Source: Nitrospira sp.
Lineage (GTDB): Bacteria > Nitrospirota > Nitrospiria > Nitrospirales > Nitrospiraceae
Direction: 5' to 3'
Assembly: GCA_009594995.1 (NCBI GenBank)
Contig: VOPR01000018.1
Location: 21,504-85,503 of the forward strand
Length of the DNA: 64,000 nucleotides
Below the pieces are notes generated by a model. That model made no database searches, was not told the origin of the DNA, and was given only the letters and a program-made list of their open reading frames with translations. The position numbers were made by a program, and so were the translations under genes. Of this stretch, positions 27,847-36,383 are shown in pieces (the stretch's first letter is position 1; every line of letters starts with the position of its first letter).

Positions 27847-28617
27847 CTACCATACTTTCCAAGGAGCTTTTCCGGAGTTCCACAGTTCCTCAAGATACGA
27901 TTTCTCTTTCAGGGTATCCATGCAGGACCAAAACCCGTAGTGTTTGAATCCCATCATTTCGCCCGCACGCGCCAATCGTTCAACTGGATCACGCTCCCAC
28001 ACCGTTTCATCGCCATCGATATAATCCAGCACTTTCGTGCTGAGGACGAAAAACCCCCCATTGATCCAGCCCTCTCCGGACTCCGGCTTCTCAAAAAAAT
28101 CCGTCACCCGATCGCCTTCAAAACCAATCCGCCCAAACCTGGCGGGAGAGCGAACGGACGTCATTGTTGCAAGCTTCCCGTGCGAGCGGTGAAATTCCAG
28201 CAACTTATTCATGTCGATGTCGGCAACTCCGTCACCATAGGTCAGCATAAAAGATTCATCGCCACGAAGCCATTTCTTTAACCGTTTCACTCGGCCACCA
28301 GTCATTGTTGTCTGGCCGGTATCCGCAAGGTGAACGATCCACTTGGGCTGATTCCCATCGTGAATTGTCGTCGCACCGGTTGAAAGGTCAACAGATAAGT
28401 CGTTATTAATTGCAAAGAAATTGAGGAAATACTCCTTGATCATTTCCCCCTTATAGCCCAGCGCCACCACGAACTCTGTGATTCCATGGGCTGCGTGTAT
28501 TTGCATAATGTGCCAGAGAATCGGCTTCCCACCAATTTCGACCATCGGTTTGGGGCGTAATACGGTTTCTTCTGAAAGTCGAGTCCCCAGCCCACCCGCT
28601 AAAATCACCGCCTTCAT
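27847..28617 (-). CDS. rfbF: Glucose-1-phosphate cytidylyltransferase
   Basis: Makes CDP-glucose from CTP and glucose 1-phosphate, the entry step to CDP-linked deoxysugars. The 256-residue protein has the nucleotidyltransferase motif LAGGLGTRL (6-14), RPKPMVEIGGKP, the YGDGVAD metal site and a C-terminal half (FWSCMDTLKEK) typical of RfbF/DdhA. The start is ATG 28617 with GGAGG 7 nt upstream; the longer frame adds a few non-conserved residues. It is the first gene after the 460-nt gap and probably heads the sugar cassette. The next enzyme of known CDP-sugar pathways, CDP-glucose 4,6-dehydratase, is not evident nearby. Confidence 0.92.
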   Translation of the reverse strand: MKAVILAGGLGTRLSEETVLRPKPMVEIGGKPILWHIMQIHAAHGITEFVVALGYKGEMIKEYFLNFFAINNDLSVDLSTGATTIHDGNQPKWIVHLADTGQTTMTGGRVKRLKKWLRGDESFMLTYGDGVADIDMNKLLEFHRSHGKLATMTSVRSPARFGRIGFEGDRVTDFFEKPESGEGWINGGFFVLSTKVLDYIDGDETVWERDPVERLARAGEMMGFKHYGFWSCMDTLKEKSYLEELWNSGKAPWKVW

Positions 28618-29077
28618 GCGCATACCTCCAACAGCCAATGGTTCCGAATAACAAACACCAATTCATACACTGTTTGACAGAGTCTCAAAGAGTTTCCCAG
28701 ACGGCTACGCACCACGAAGAATAGCCTCAGTAGCAGTAGAAAATGCCGGCCAAACCTACACCACAAGAGTAGCACAGCCGGCCAGAAAAGATTTCACTTT
28801 GAACCGAATGCACCGCCTCGTGATTTAGGGGTAACACACATCGAATCCAGGTAGGTAAATGTCTCTCTATACTGATGGAGGCTGTCTTGTAAAAGACTAC
28901 CGCCTAAGAAATTAGCACGAGTAGGATGTAGACCCTTGAGGACTGCCATATGCCCCCACGATCTACACTTAGAGGAAACCCAAACTTACCAATGAATCTT
29001 GACGAAACAAGAAGCTATCGTCTACTGATCATGCTGCAACATGCGCATCGGCGTTGGTAGAAACGCGGCTCGCCACA
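28618..29077. other. 460-nt gap between the export module and the sugar cassette
   Basis: No gene is supported. It probably holds the end of the export transcript and the promoter of the rfbF cassette. Read on the minus strand, TGGCCGGC occurs twice about 30 nt apart around 28747-28786. No stem followed by a T tract was found, so read-through from the export operon cannot be excluded. Confidence 0.45.
28660..28688 (-). promoter_or_regulatory. Candidate sigma-70 promoter for the rfbF cassette
   Basis: On the minus strand TTGAGA (28688-28683) is separated by 17 bp from TGAATT (28665-28660). The -35 matches consensus at five of six, the -10 at only three. A start about 35 nt upstream of the rfbF ATG would follow. 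Judged by eye only. Confidence 0.25.
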
Positions 29078-30007
29078 CTAATTAGATGATGCAGCCGAGA
29101 CGCTCCCCGACAATAATGTCTTTCCTGCACCATTCCCTGAAGTTAGTGCCATACATTGCATCTGTTCTATCTGAGGAAATACCTGTCGTATGGGAGCAAA
29201 GGAAAAATCTTCGAGGAGCGCCCGCAATCGGCCTTCTGTCTTATCAAGATTCAAGTAGTGTCGCATTCTCGACACCATAGACCCTTCCATTCTTGGTTGA
29301 TCAGGGTCAAATTCCCACGGGTGCATATACATAACTAAAGGAGCCCCTTCGCCCTCTAGCTTACGTAGAAGGGCACGTAAAACTGGGTATGGGTAAAGCC
29401 GGAAGTAACCTCCGCCAGCAACTGGCAATCGAACACCTAGACATTTAACGGTTGAGGGAGGCACTTCCCATAATGATCCTGATGCGGTCGACAATTGATG
29501 CAGTTCAGGATTTGCAGAGGGCACGCCATAACGATCATGCACTACCGGAAAAATACTCGAATCATAAATATAGCCCTCTTCCACTAAAACTTGAGTCGCC
29601 CATATCGTGTCCTTCGTGATAGAAAAGCTTGGAGCACGATATCCCAACACTGGCTTTGAAAGAATGCCTTCCAAGATCGCCTTGGCCTTTCGAATATCTT
29701 CTCGAAAAACGACTGGAGTTTGGGATGTTATGAGTTCGTGGGCATACCCGTGCGAGGCGACTTCATGTCCTGCCGACGCAATTTGACGGACCAAGGATGG
29801 ATATCGCTCTGCAACCCATCCGAGAATAAAGAAAGTCGCTTGGACGCCATTTTTAGCCAGCAACTCAAGTAGTTTTTCTGTATTTGCCTGTACCCGACTT
29901 TCAAATTGATCCCAATGCCTTCTCCTCATTGGAGATTCGAAAGCCGAAACCTGAAAGTGTTCTTCCACGTCAAATGACAAACAATGTTTCGCAGTCGCAT
30001 CAGGCAT
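29078..30007 (-). CDS. XrtA-system polysaccharide deacetylase (CE4, DUF3473 type)
   Basis: A 309-residue protein beginning with the short N-terminus and SFDVEEHFQ signature (11-19) typical of the deacetylases of XrtA/PEP-CTERM exopolysaccharide clusters. It also has ATFFILGWVAERYP, the metal-binding ASHGYAHE segment, GYRAPSFSIT, and a late MYMHPWEFDPDQPR motif characteristic of DUF3473 members. It probably de-N-acetylates the nascent glycan or a precursor. It lies 9 nt downstream of the sugar transferase gene and is the last gene of the export module. The other CE4 protein (2112-3155) has different flanking domains. Confidence 0.9.
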   Translation of the reverse strand: MPDATAKHCLSFDVEEHFQVSAFESPMRRRHWDQFESRVQANTEKLLELLAKNGVQATFFILGWVAERYPSLVRQIASAGHEVASHGYAHELITSQTPVVFREDIRKAKAILEGILSKPVLGYRAPSFSITKDTIWATQVLVEEGYIYDSSIFPVVHDRYGVPSANPELHQLSTASGSLWEVPPSTVKCLGVRLPVAGGGYFRLYPYPVLRALLRKLEGEGAPLVMYMHPWEFDPDQPRMEGSMVSRMRHYLNLDKTEGRLRALLEDFSFAPIRQVFPQIEQMQCMALTSGNGAGKTLLSGSVSAASSN

Positions 30008-30016
30008 AGGCTCTTT

Positions 30017-31084
30017 CTACCGTGCCCCTTCTCCCATTAACATAACCTTAATTGTGTGAACAACAATTCGCAGATCTAGGGCCAAGGACAAATTCTTCAC
30101 ATAAAAAAGATCATATTGAAGTTTGACGTGCGAGTCTTCCTTTGAGGCACCATACCGAAAACGCGTTTGCGCCCAACCGGTAATTCCCGGGCGAACAGTA
30201 TGTCGCAAATCATAATACGGGATGGTGTTTCTCAATTCTTGCACAAACACGGGTCGCTCAGGTCTCGGGCCGACCAAACTCATCTCTCCCTTCATCACAT
30301 TGATCAACTGCGGGAGTTCATCTAACCTCCACTTTCGGATCCAGCGACCAACCCTCGACACACGCGGATCTTCGCTTGAGGCCCACCGAGCACCGCTTTG
30401 CTCAGCATCCTGACGCATTGATCTAAACTTCCAAATCATATACGGACGGCCTCTTAGTCCGACTCGCATTTGCCTGTAAAATACTGGCCCCGAGGAATCC
30501 GCCTTGATAATAATGGACAACACCACTACAAGTGGCAGGAGGGCGATCATTCCGATTATTGCAACAAGGACATCCAGCGCCCGCTTTAAAAGCATCGTTA
30601 CTAATCGACGCCGAAACCCTGTAGAAAAAATAAGCGCGCTCGGCTTAAGGTGATCGATTGAGAGCCGCCCTGACTCTTCCTCATATAAGTAGTGGCCATC
30701 GACCACATCCCGTCCCATAGCTTTCATATCAAGAAGCGTTTGAACGGGCAACACCGCACGACGATCCTCTAAACACACCGCAACCGTATGAACTTGATAT
30801 CGCTCGGCAATCTCAAATAATTGATCGTACGTACCGATTATGCTTGGATTGACTAAACGCTCACCCACCCGACTAGCATCCTTGTCAAGAAATCCTACTA
30901 CTTCTGTAAAGCCAGTACGTTTCGAAAGTAACGTCTGGCAGAGGTCTCTAGCCAAAGGCCCAACTCCAAGAATTAATACTCGTCTGGTGAACTTTGGAAA
31001 GCTAACAGAAACCGAGACGAGCGGCTGCTGGCTGACCAAAGGCTCTAGGCCAATCTCTTGTTCTGACTTACTTGAGCTGTTCAT
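30017..31084 (-). CDS. Undecaprenyl-phosphate sugar-1-phosphate transferase (XrtA-associated, TIGR03013-like)
   Basis: About 355 residues. An N-terminal Rossmann-like half (RVLILGVGPLARDL) precedes a hydrophobic helix (about 180-205) and the bacterial sugar transferase domain, with KFRSMRQDAE, RKWRLDELPQLINV, MSLVGPRPERPVF and RPGITGWAQ. It starts glycan assembly by placing a sugar phosphate on the lipid carrier in the inner membrane. Unlike full WbaP/TIGR03025-type proteins it lacks the four N-terminal membrane helices, if the start is right. ATG 31084 overlaps the kinase gene by 17 nt; a longer frame to 31147 lies wholly inside that gene. Confidence 0.87.
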   Translation of the reverse strand: MNSSSKSEQEIGLEPLVSQQPLVSVSVSFPKFTRRVLILGVGPLARDLCQTLLSKRTGFTEVVGFLDKDASRVGERLVNPSIIGTYDQLFEIAERYQVHTVAVCLEDRRAVLPVQTLLDMKAMGRDVVDGHYLYEEESGRLSIDHLKPSALIFSTGFRRRLVTMLLKRALDVLVAIIGMIALLPLVVVLSIIIKADSSGPVFYRQMRVGLRGRPYMIWKFRSMRQDAEQSGARWASSEDPRVSRVGRWIRKWRLDELPQLINVMKGEMSLVGPRPERPVFVQELRNTIPYYDLRHTVRPGITGWAQTRFRYGASKEDSHVKLQYDLFYVKNLSLALDLRIVVHTIKVMLMGEGAR

Positions 31085-33419
31085 GATGAGCTTCGCGGTA
31101 ATACTCCTGCTGCATATAGTAAGGGGTCGTGTGGGCATCCAAACCATTCAATATAATCCCGACATTCGTGGTGTCACCAATGGCCTTTAATGCCTTTTGG
31201 ACTACATCACGACCGGTCATACTTGCCTTTACTACATAGGCAAGTAGATCCCCCATGCTTGCTAAAACCTGCATATCAGCAAGCGGCAGCACGGGCGGTG
31301 CATCAATAATTACATAGTCAAACTTCTCTTTCAGTTCAGCAATCAAATCAGCCAGCTGATGCATCTTTGACAAGGCTAGCGGATTGTCTCCGACAGCACC
31401 AGCTGGAAGAATCCATGGGCCCGCCTCACCTAGTCTCTGGACACAATCTTCAACAGCCTTTGTGCCACGCAACACTTCCACTAACCCGGGATGCTGCCAA
31501 ACTCCCGCATAAATATGCTGCATCGGCCGCTTGAGATCACAATCAATCACTATGGTTCTACGATCAAGATCTTTGGCTAGAACGTATCCCAAATTAAGTG
31601 CCGTGGATGATTTCCCCTCTCCCATCACGGCACTCGTCACAACAATAGCAGTACTTTTTCGATCACCGGTCATCAATTCAAGCCGAGTTGCGGCAACACG
31701 ATATTGCTCAGCTACAAAGGAAAGCGGTCGCCACATTGAAACCAACTCCAATCCGGGGGTGGGATTGTGCAATTGACCATTCCCCCCTCGAATCCTACCG
31801 GATGTGGCAATAAGGCTACCCGTCATTTGATTGTCTTCGCCACCTTGCTTTGCACTACCTGGCAACAGCGCCGAGGCACGACTCTTTCCAGTAAGCGCTC
31901 GCACAGTTTGCATCGATCCGCCGAACGCACTTTCATAGAGAGGAATAGATGCAATCACGGGCAGACCCAAGGTAACCTCGATCTCCTCAGCAGACCGGAA
32001 CCCTCGCCCCATTAGCTCAAGACCTACTGCCCCCCCAAAACCTAGTGCACATCCCAGCACAAGGCCAGCAGCCATGATGAGCGGGATGTTGGGAACAACG
32101 GGAACGACCGGAGTATATGCAGGATCAACGATACTGAACTTTGCCCCCTTGCGTCCTTGGGCTAGACTTTTCTGCATACCTGCGCTTAATTTTTTATCCA
32201 AGAGCGATTGATAATTTTTCTGAAGATTTTCATAATCTCGCTCAAGCGTCTTCAGCTTCTGCTCTCGCTCTGGAGTATGTTCAACTCTTCGCTCATATTG
32301 AGCAATTTCCCCTGAAATATGTGCTTGGCGACGCTTTACTGCATCTAACTCCAGCACAATCTCCTCTCTCTGCTTCAACAGTTCAGCATGATACGGGTCA
32401 ATCACTTTTCGCTTGGATCGCTTAACTCCAGTTGGTTCATCAGCCTCTTCGCTCTCAGGCAACAAATCACGATACTGAGCTGAGGTCATCTCTTTGAGTT
32501 TCTTAATTTCCTCTTTGACTTGCACAAGGTCAGGATAGGTGTCCTTGTACACAGATGACAGCTCTACTAAACGCCGTTCCAACTCTTTTATTCTTCCCAG
32601 GCGGGGATCTTTGCTCCGTTTGGTCGAACCTCCAGGCAGAGAATCGTTACTTACCTCGCCATTCTCTTCGTAATCCTTGATTGATTTATCAATTTGAACC
32701 AGACGATTTGCTAAACTTTGGGACTGCTCACCTTGAGACCGCATGTCTTCTTGAAGTCGATCCAATTTTCGGAGGTTGGCATCTATCTGCTGGGGAAGCT
32801 CACCGAGGTGTTGTTGCTTGAATTCTGAAATAATCTTTTCCTTTACCTCAAGCTCAGCCTTTGCATGTTTTAATTCAAGGCCGAGAAAATCCTCCGCTGC
32901 CTCAACCCCTCGCTCCCTATCCTTCAGAGTTTCTTCTATGAAAAGATCACTGAGTCGTGAAGTAACATCTCTCGCAATGATCGGATCTTCGCTGGAAAAT
33001 GAAAGAGTAATAAACAACTTGTCCTTGGTAGGCTCAACTTTGATAGAACCACGCATGGCGCGAACAGCATTCTCGGATTCTGCAGCATCCGGATGTTCCT
33101 TTTCATACCCGAAAAGGCCAAACTCTCCGGCAATCTGGCCGAGCGTTCTTCTCCCCATCACGAACTGCCGCACCTCCATAACCCGGTCATCGAGAGATGG
33201 TGAGTAACCCACTCCAGCCGGAGTCGGTCCGCTCACAATCGACTCCTCTATCTTCGCCCCCTCAAACCACATTTTTGTTGCGGACATGTAGACCTTCGGC
33301 ATGAGCGCGCATACTACACCTGCGATGCTAAGCGAAACCAGGATTGCAGAAATGACGAGCCACTTCCTGCTGACAACCGCCCGCCAATAATCCTCTGGGG
33401 ACAATGTGCGCGTGTTCAT
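31068..33419 (-). CDS. Wzz-domain tyrosine autokinase (BY-kinase; Wzc-like)
   Basis: A 783-residue inner-membrane protein that controls polymerisation and export of the polysaccharide. First membrane helix about 20-40; periplasmic part with long heptad-rich coiled coils (about 170-250, 275-320 and 345-415); the Wzz-type Pro-rich motif PVVPVVPNIP (437-446) before the second helix (446-470). The cytoplasmic kinase has Walker A MGEGKSS (599-605), Walker A' VIDCDLKRP (624-632) and Walker B VIIDAPP (703-709). A C-terminal Tyr cluster (Y767, Y768, Y773, Y774) is the likely autophosphorylation site. Its ATG overlaps the upstream TGA (ATGA, 33416-33419). Confidence 0.93.
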   Translation of the reverse strand: MNTRTLSPEDYWRAVVSRKWLVISAILVSLSIAGVVCALMPKVYMSATKMWFEGAKIEESIVSGPTPAGVGYSPSLDDRVMEVRQFVMGRRTLGQIAGEFGLFGYEKEHPDAAESENAVRAMRGSIKVEPTKDKLFITLSFSSEDPIIARDVTSRLSDLFIEETLKDRERGVEAAEDFLGLELKHAKAELEVKEKIISEFKQQHLGELPQQIDANLRKLDRLQEDMRSQGEQSQSLANRLVQIDKSIKDYEENGEVSNDSLPGGSTKRSKDPRLGRIKELERRLVELSSVYKDTYPDLVQVKEEIKKLKEMTSAQYRDLLPESEEADEPTGVKRSKRKVIDPYHAELLKQREEIVLELDAVKRRQAHISGEIAQYERRVEHTPEREQKLKTLERDYENLQKNYQSLLDKKLSAGMQKSLAQGRKGAKFSIVDPAYTPVVPVVPNIPLIMAAGLVLGCALGFGGAVGLELMGRGFRSAEEIEVTLGLPVIASIPLYESAFGGSMQTVRALTGKSRASALLPGSAKQGGEDNQMTGSLIATSGRIRGGNGQLHNPTPGLELVSMWRPLSFVAEQYRVAATRLELMTGDRKSTAIVVTSAVMGEGKSSTALNLGYVLAKDLDRRTIVIDCDLKRPMQHIYAGVWQHPGLVEVLRGTKAVEDCVQRLGEAGPWILPAGAVGDNPLALSKMHQLADLIAELKEKFDYVIIDAPPVLPLADMQVLASMGDLLAYVVKASMTGRDVVQKALKAIGDTTNVGIILNGLDAHTTPYYMQQEYYREAHHEQLK

Positions 33420-35017
33420 TTCTTTGTATCCACTCCTCCTGATCCAGACTTACCTACTCCTGCCTCAGCAGACGAAGAGCTGCCGGAAACACCCTCCCAG
33501 AAGGCACCAGACCGAAAGAAATCACCACGCGGGGCGTATGCGTATGTAAACCCTAACAGGATCACTTGCTTCGAGACTCCTAAATCGGCGGCACCAAGGC
33601 CACCAGTTTGGGTGTCAAACATCAACCACTGATGACTTAGTCTTGCCGTAAAGGTAGGGGTAATAAGATAATTCAAGGACACAGTGGTGCCGTAGGTAGT
33701 AAATGTGGTGCCAATGGAATCGGAGGTGAAACTACTTCGCGCAAAGTTAAGCATTGCCTGGGCTGTTAACTTATCGGTAATTCCTGCCGCGGTTGCTAGA
33801 GAAACAGTATGCGTATAGATAGGCCCAGCAGATTGAACAAAGCTAGGGAATATGCCTAAGTTATAGATGAGGCTTACTCGATAGGATCCAGGAGCCGCAA
33901 TGCTTCCCGGCATGTTCATACCAGAAAGGAGGGGAAGAAAATTCCCCCCCATTGAGGCAGAGCCACCGAGCCCAGTGGCTTCTTGAATGTCACTACCAAG
34001 CTTCCTGAGAAATGAGGAACCCGATACGTATGTTAGACTAAACCCTCCCGTTGGAAACATGGTTGCCGGAATTCTTCGCTGCCCTCCAACATTTGAAGCG
34101 TCCGGGATAGGCTCAATAAGTGTTAACCCACCGTTGACAGAGGAGCTCCACTCCTTAGTCCAACTTCTCCCCCAACCCAGCGCGGCACCATGCGTCGCAT
34201 AATCACTGAATTGCGCTTGAGACATTTGTGTAAATGTATACTTCACGCTCAATGTATCAACTGCGGAAATCCTTGATGTTGGCCCTGCAGTGATAGAGTG
34301 AGTTGTAGTGTCGAACACCGTACCAGTCGCCTGCCCAGAGGTGGTGGACGTGGGCGCAAGGCTACCACCGAAAGTCAACTGAGAATAGGTGTACGCTGTT
34401 TGAAAATCAGTTGTCGGTGACAGCGAATAGGAATCCGAAAATCCCACACTAAACATGGTGGTTCTTATCCGTTGCGTGAGAAGCCCGGAGTCAACAGGGC
34501 CAGCAATCCCAACCCCTCCGGGCCCAAAACCTCCTCCTCCTCCAAACCCTCCACCAACACTCCCAGCGCCAAATGCGGAAGCCGAAGGACTGTACTGATA
34601 GGTTCCAAACACCCGAAATGCTCTCATTCTAGGCAAAACTCTGTTCACCGCCTGGGAAAGGTCAATGCCGCCAGATGCGTTAAAACCTACGTTATCGAGT
34701 GCCGAATTATTTACAAACTTTTGCACAACCGCCCCGAGCGAGAGATTCGTCTTAACAACATTGTTATTGTGACTGAAGTTCAGCTGAGGGGTGATTGTCG
34801 TAATGAGATCATCCGCCTTAGTTCCTGCCGCAAGTTGAGCCTTCGGTGTAAAAAACACATTGCTGTCATACTGCTCGATGACTGAAATCGAAGGCACGAC
34901 ACGCGTCTGCTGGGCAATAGAGTCGAACGCACCGAGCCATGACACGAAAACTAGCGTCAAGCTAATCAGGCCGATTTTATATATCCTCAAGAACTGTTTA
35001 CGGCACGACAATGACAT
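33416..35017 (-). CDS. Outer-membrane beta-barrel protein of the exopolysaccharide locus
   Basis: About 533 residues. A signal peptide (MSLSCRKQFLRIYKIGLISL and onward, cleavage near SIAQQ) is followed by VPSISVIEQYDSNVFFTP and many alternating amphipathic strands (for example VKTNLSLGAVV, FSVGFSDSYSL). Such barrel proteins occupy this place in XrtA-type clusters between the Wza-like and Wzc-like genes and probably form or support the export pore; the exact role is unknown. A glycine-rich stretch (about residues 135-165; GGGFGGGGGFGPGG) may be an exposed loop. ATG 35017 overlaps the upstream gene by 20 nt; a longer frame to 35206 lacks a signal-like start. Confidence 0.72.
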   Translation of the reverse strand: MSLSCRKQFLRIYKIGLISLTLVFVSWLGAFDSIAQQTRVVPSISVIEQYDSNVFFTPKAQLAAGTKADDLITTITPQLNFSHNNNVVKTNLSLGAVVQKFVNNSALDNVGFNASGGIDLSQAVNRVLPRMRAFRVFGTYQYSPSASAFGAGSVGGGFGGGGGFGPGGVGIAGPVDSGLLTQRIRTTMFSVGFSDSYSLSPTTDFQTAYTYSQLTFGGSLAPTSTTSGQATGTVFDTTTHSITAGPTSRISAVDTLSVKYTFTQMSQAQFSDYATHGAALGWGRSWTKEWSSSVNGGLTLIEPIPDASNVGGQRRIPATMFPTGGFSLTYVSGSSFLRKLGSDIQEATGLGGSASMGGNFLPLLSGMNMPGSIAAPGSYRVSLIYNLGIFPSFVQSAGPIYTHTVSLATAAGITDKLTAQAMLNFARSSFTSDSIGTTFTTYGTTVSLNYLITPTFTARLSHQWLMFDTQTGGLGAADLGVSKQVILLGFTYAYAPRGDFFRSGAFWEGVSGSSSSAEAGVGKSGSGGVDTKK

Positions 35018-35621
35018 CACCAGCCTTGAGGAAGAAATTTCCCTCCGAATTCTTACCTTGGAGAATGTCTTCGTATGGAACGGGGATCTGAACCTGCTTG
35101 GGTTGCCCTTGACCATTAGGGACAACTCGTAGCACATGAATTTTGTTTCTTGAAGCAAACGTCGTAAAACCTCCAGCCAATGAAATGCCTTGCAACACTG
35201 TAGCATATGATTTTAGGGGTACTTTACCAGGCTTAGAAACCTCTCCCAGAACGTACACGTAGTAACTATTGACCTCTTTCACTTGAACCGATACCGTCGG
35301 ATTTGACATGAACTCTGCCAACCCATCCGCGATGCGCTTTGCCAAGACATTTGAAGTCATTCCCGCCGCCTGAACATCGCCGATTAACGGCATTGATATT
35401 TTCCCATCCGGTCGAATAATAACTTCTCGTGACAACTCCTGATTTCGCCAAACATTTACAACCAGAACGTCCTCGGGACCTAACAAAAACTCATTCGGTG
35501 GAATATAAGTAACATTAAAGTCTATCTGTTCGTTACCAATCCAACACCCAGGAAGGGTCAGCATAACGCTGAAAATAATACATACCCCCCCCCGCAACCA
35601 TCTGCAACCGAAAGTTTTCAA
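34998..35621 (-). CDS. Polysaccharide export lipoprotein (Wza family), second copy
   Basis: A 207-residue secreted protein. The signal sequence ends in a lipobox, LTLPGC, so it is probably lipidated and outer-membrane bound. A polysaccharide-export domain (FLLGPEDVLVVNVWRNQELS, then RPDGKISMPLIGDV) is followed by one SLBB-like domain (YYVYVLGEVSKPGKVPLKS). It lacks the long C-terminal extension of full Wza. It is close in sequence to the product of the upstream gene (35682-36383), indicating tandem duplication. A run of nine G on the coding strand (35585-35593) falls in the signal-sequence codons. Confidence 0.9.
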   Translation of the reverse strand: MKTFGCRWLRGGVCIIFSVMLTLPGCWIGNEQIDFNVTYIPPNEFLLGPEDVLVVNVWRNQELSREVIIRPDGKISMPLIGDVQAAGMTSNVLAKRIADGLAEFMSNPTVSVQVKEVNSYYVYVLGEVSKPGKVPLKSYATVLQGISLAGGFTTFASRNKIHVLRVVPNGQGQPKQVQIPVPYEDILQGKNSEGNFFLKAGDVIVVP

Positions 35622-35681
35622 TTTCCCAACTCCTTTGCCTTGCCGCTACGAAATAACCTCGACTGCTCTGACCGACTGCAA

Positions 35682-36383
35682 CTACCTGGATGGTAAGACC
35701 ACCATCGTTTCAGAGGGCACAACAATTTGATCTCCCGGTTTCAACTCTATGTTCTGATCTGATCCATCCCTCAGCACGATATCGTCATAGCTAGCCTTGA
35801 TCTTATTCAACCCCTCGCCGTCTTTACCAAATCGAAACACCACAATCTTGTTGCGCGCGGCTACCTGAGTAAATCCATGGGCAATCGTAATCGCTTGCAA
35901 TAAGGTCGTTTTGCTTTTCAGTGGATACTTACCGGGTGCATTTACCTCCCCGAGAACGTAAATCTGATAACTATTTACTTCTCGGACGAGGATCGATACG
36001 GTCGGGTTTTCCATATAGGACTTCAACCTAGCCGAAATTTCTTCGGTCAGCTGTGCCGCAGTTCGTCCCACCGCCGAAACATCACCAATCAGCGGGAGCG
36101 AAATCCTCCCATCCGGGCGAACCTGGACTTGCTTAGATAGGTCGGCATTTTTCCAAACCGTAATCTCTAGAACATCCTCAGGGCCCATAATGTAGTCCGG
36201 CGTTACAGTAAGAGAGGATTTTTCTGCGCCCTCTCCGCCATGGCGTACGCTAGACGAGGCGGTCGGGGAAGATGATCCTGCTATCAGGAGAACCTTGGGT
36301 TCCGCTTCTTGCGAACTGGCTAGTGCCATACCTACAAAATTTCCGGCGAGTATAACGATGCCAAGCACAACCTTAACATTCAT
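35682..36383 (-). CDS. Polysaccharide export protein (Wza family), first copy
   Basis: A 233-residue protein that probably opens the export operon. The signal peptide (about 1-22, ending ALASS) has no lipobox Cys, unlike its downstream paralogue. A polar linker (about 35-60) leads to the export domain YIMGPEDVLEITVWKNADLS, RPDGRISLPLIGDV, NPTVSILVREVNSY, and an SLBB-like domain (IYVLGEVNAPGKYPLKS). AGGAG lies 8 nt before the ATG. Both copies share most of the core motif residues. One may be the soluble or periplasmic partner of the lipidated one, which is inference. Confidence 0.9.
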   Translation of the reverse strand: MNVKVVLGIVILAGNFVGMALASSQEAEPKVLLIAGSSSPTASSSVRHGGEGAEKSSLTVTPDYIMGPEDVLEITVWKNADLSKQVQVRPDGRISLPLIGDVSAVGRTAAQLTEEISARLKSYMENPTVSILVREVNSYQIYVLGEVNAPGKYPLKSKTTLLQAITIAHGFTQVAARNKIVVFRFGKDGEGLNKIKASYDDIVLRDGSDQNIELKPGDQIVVPSETMVVLPSR

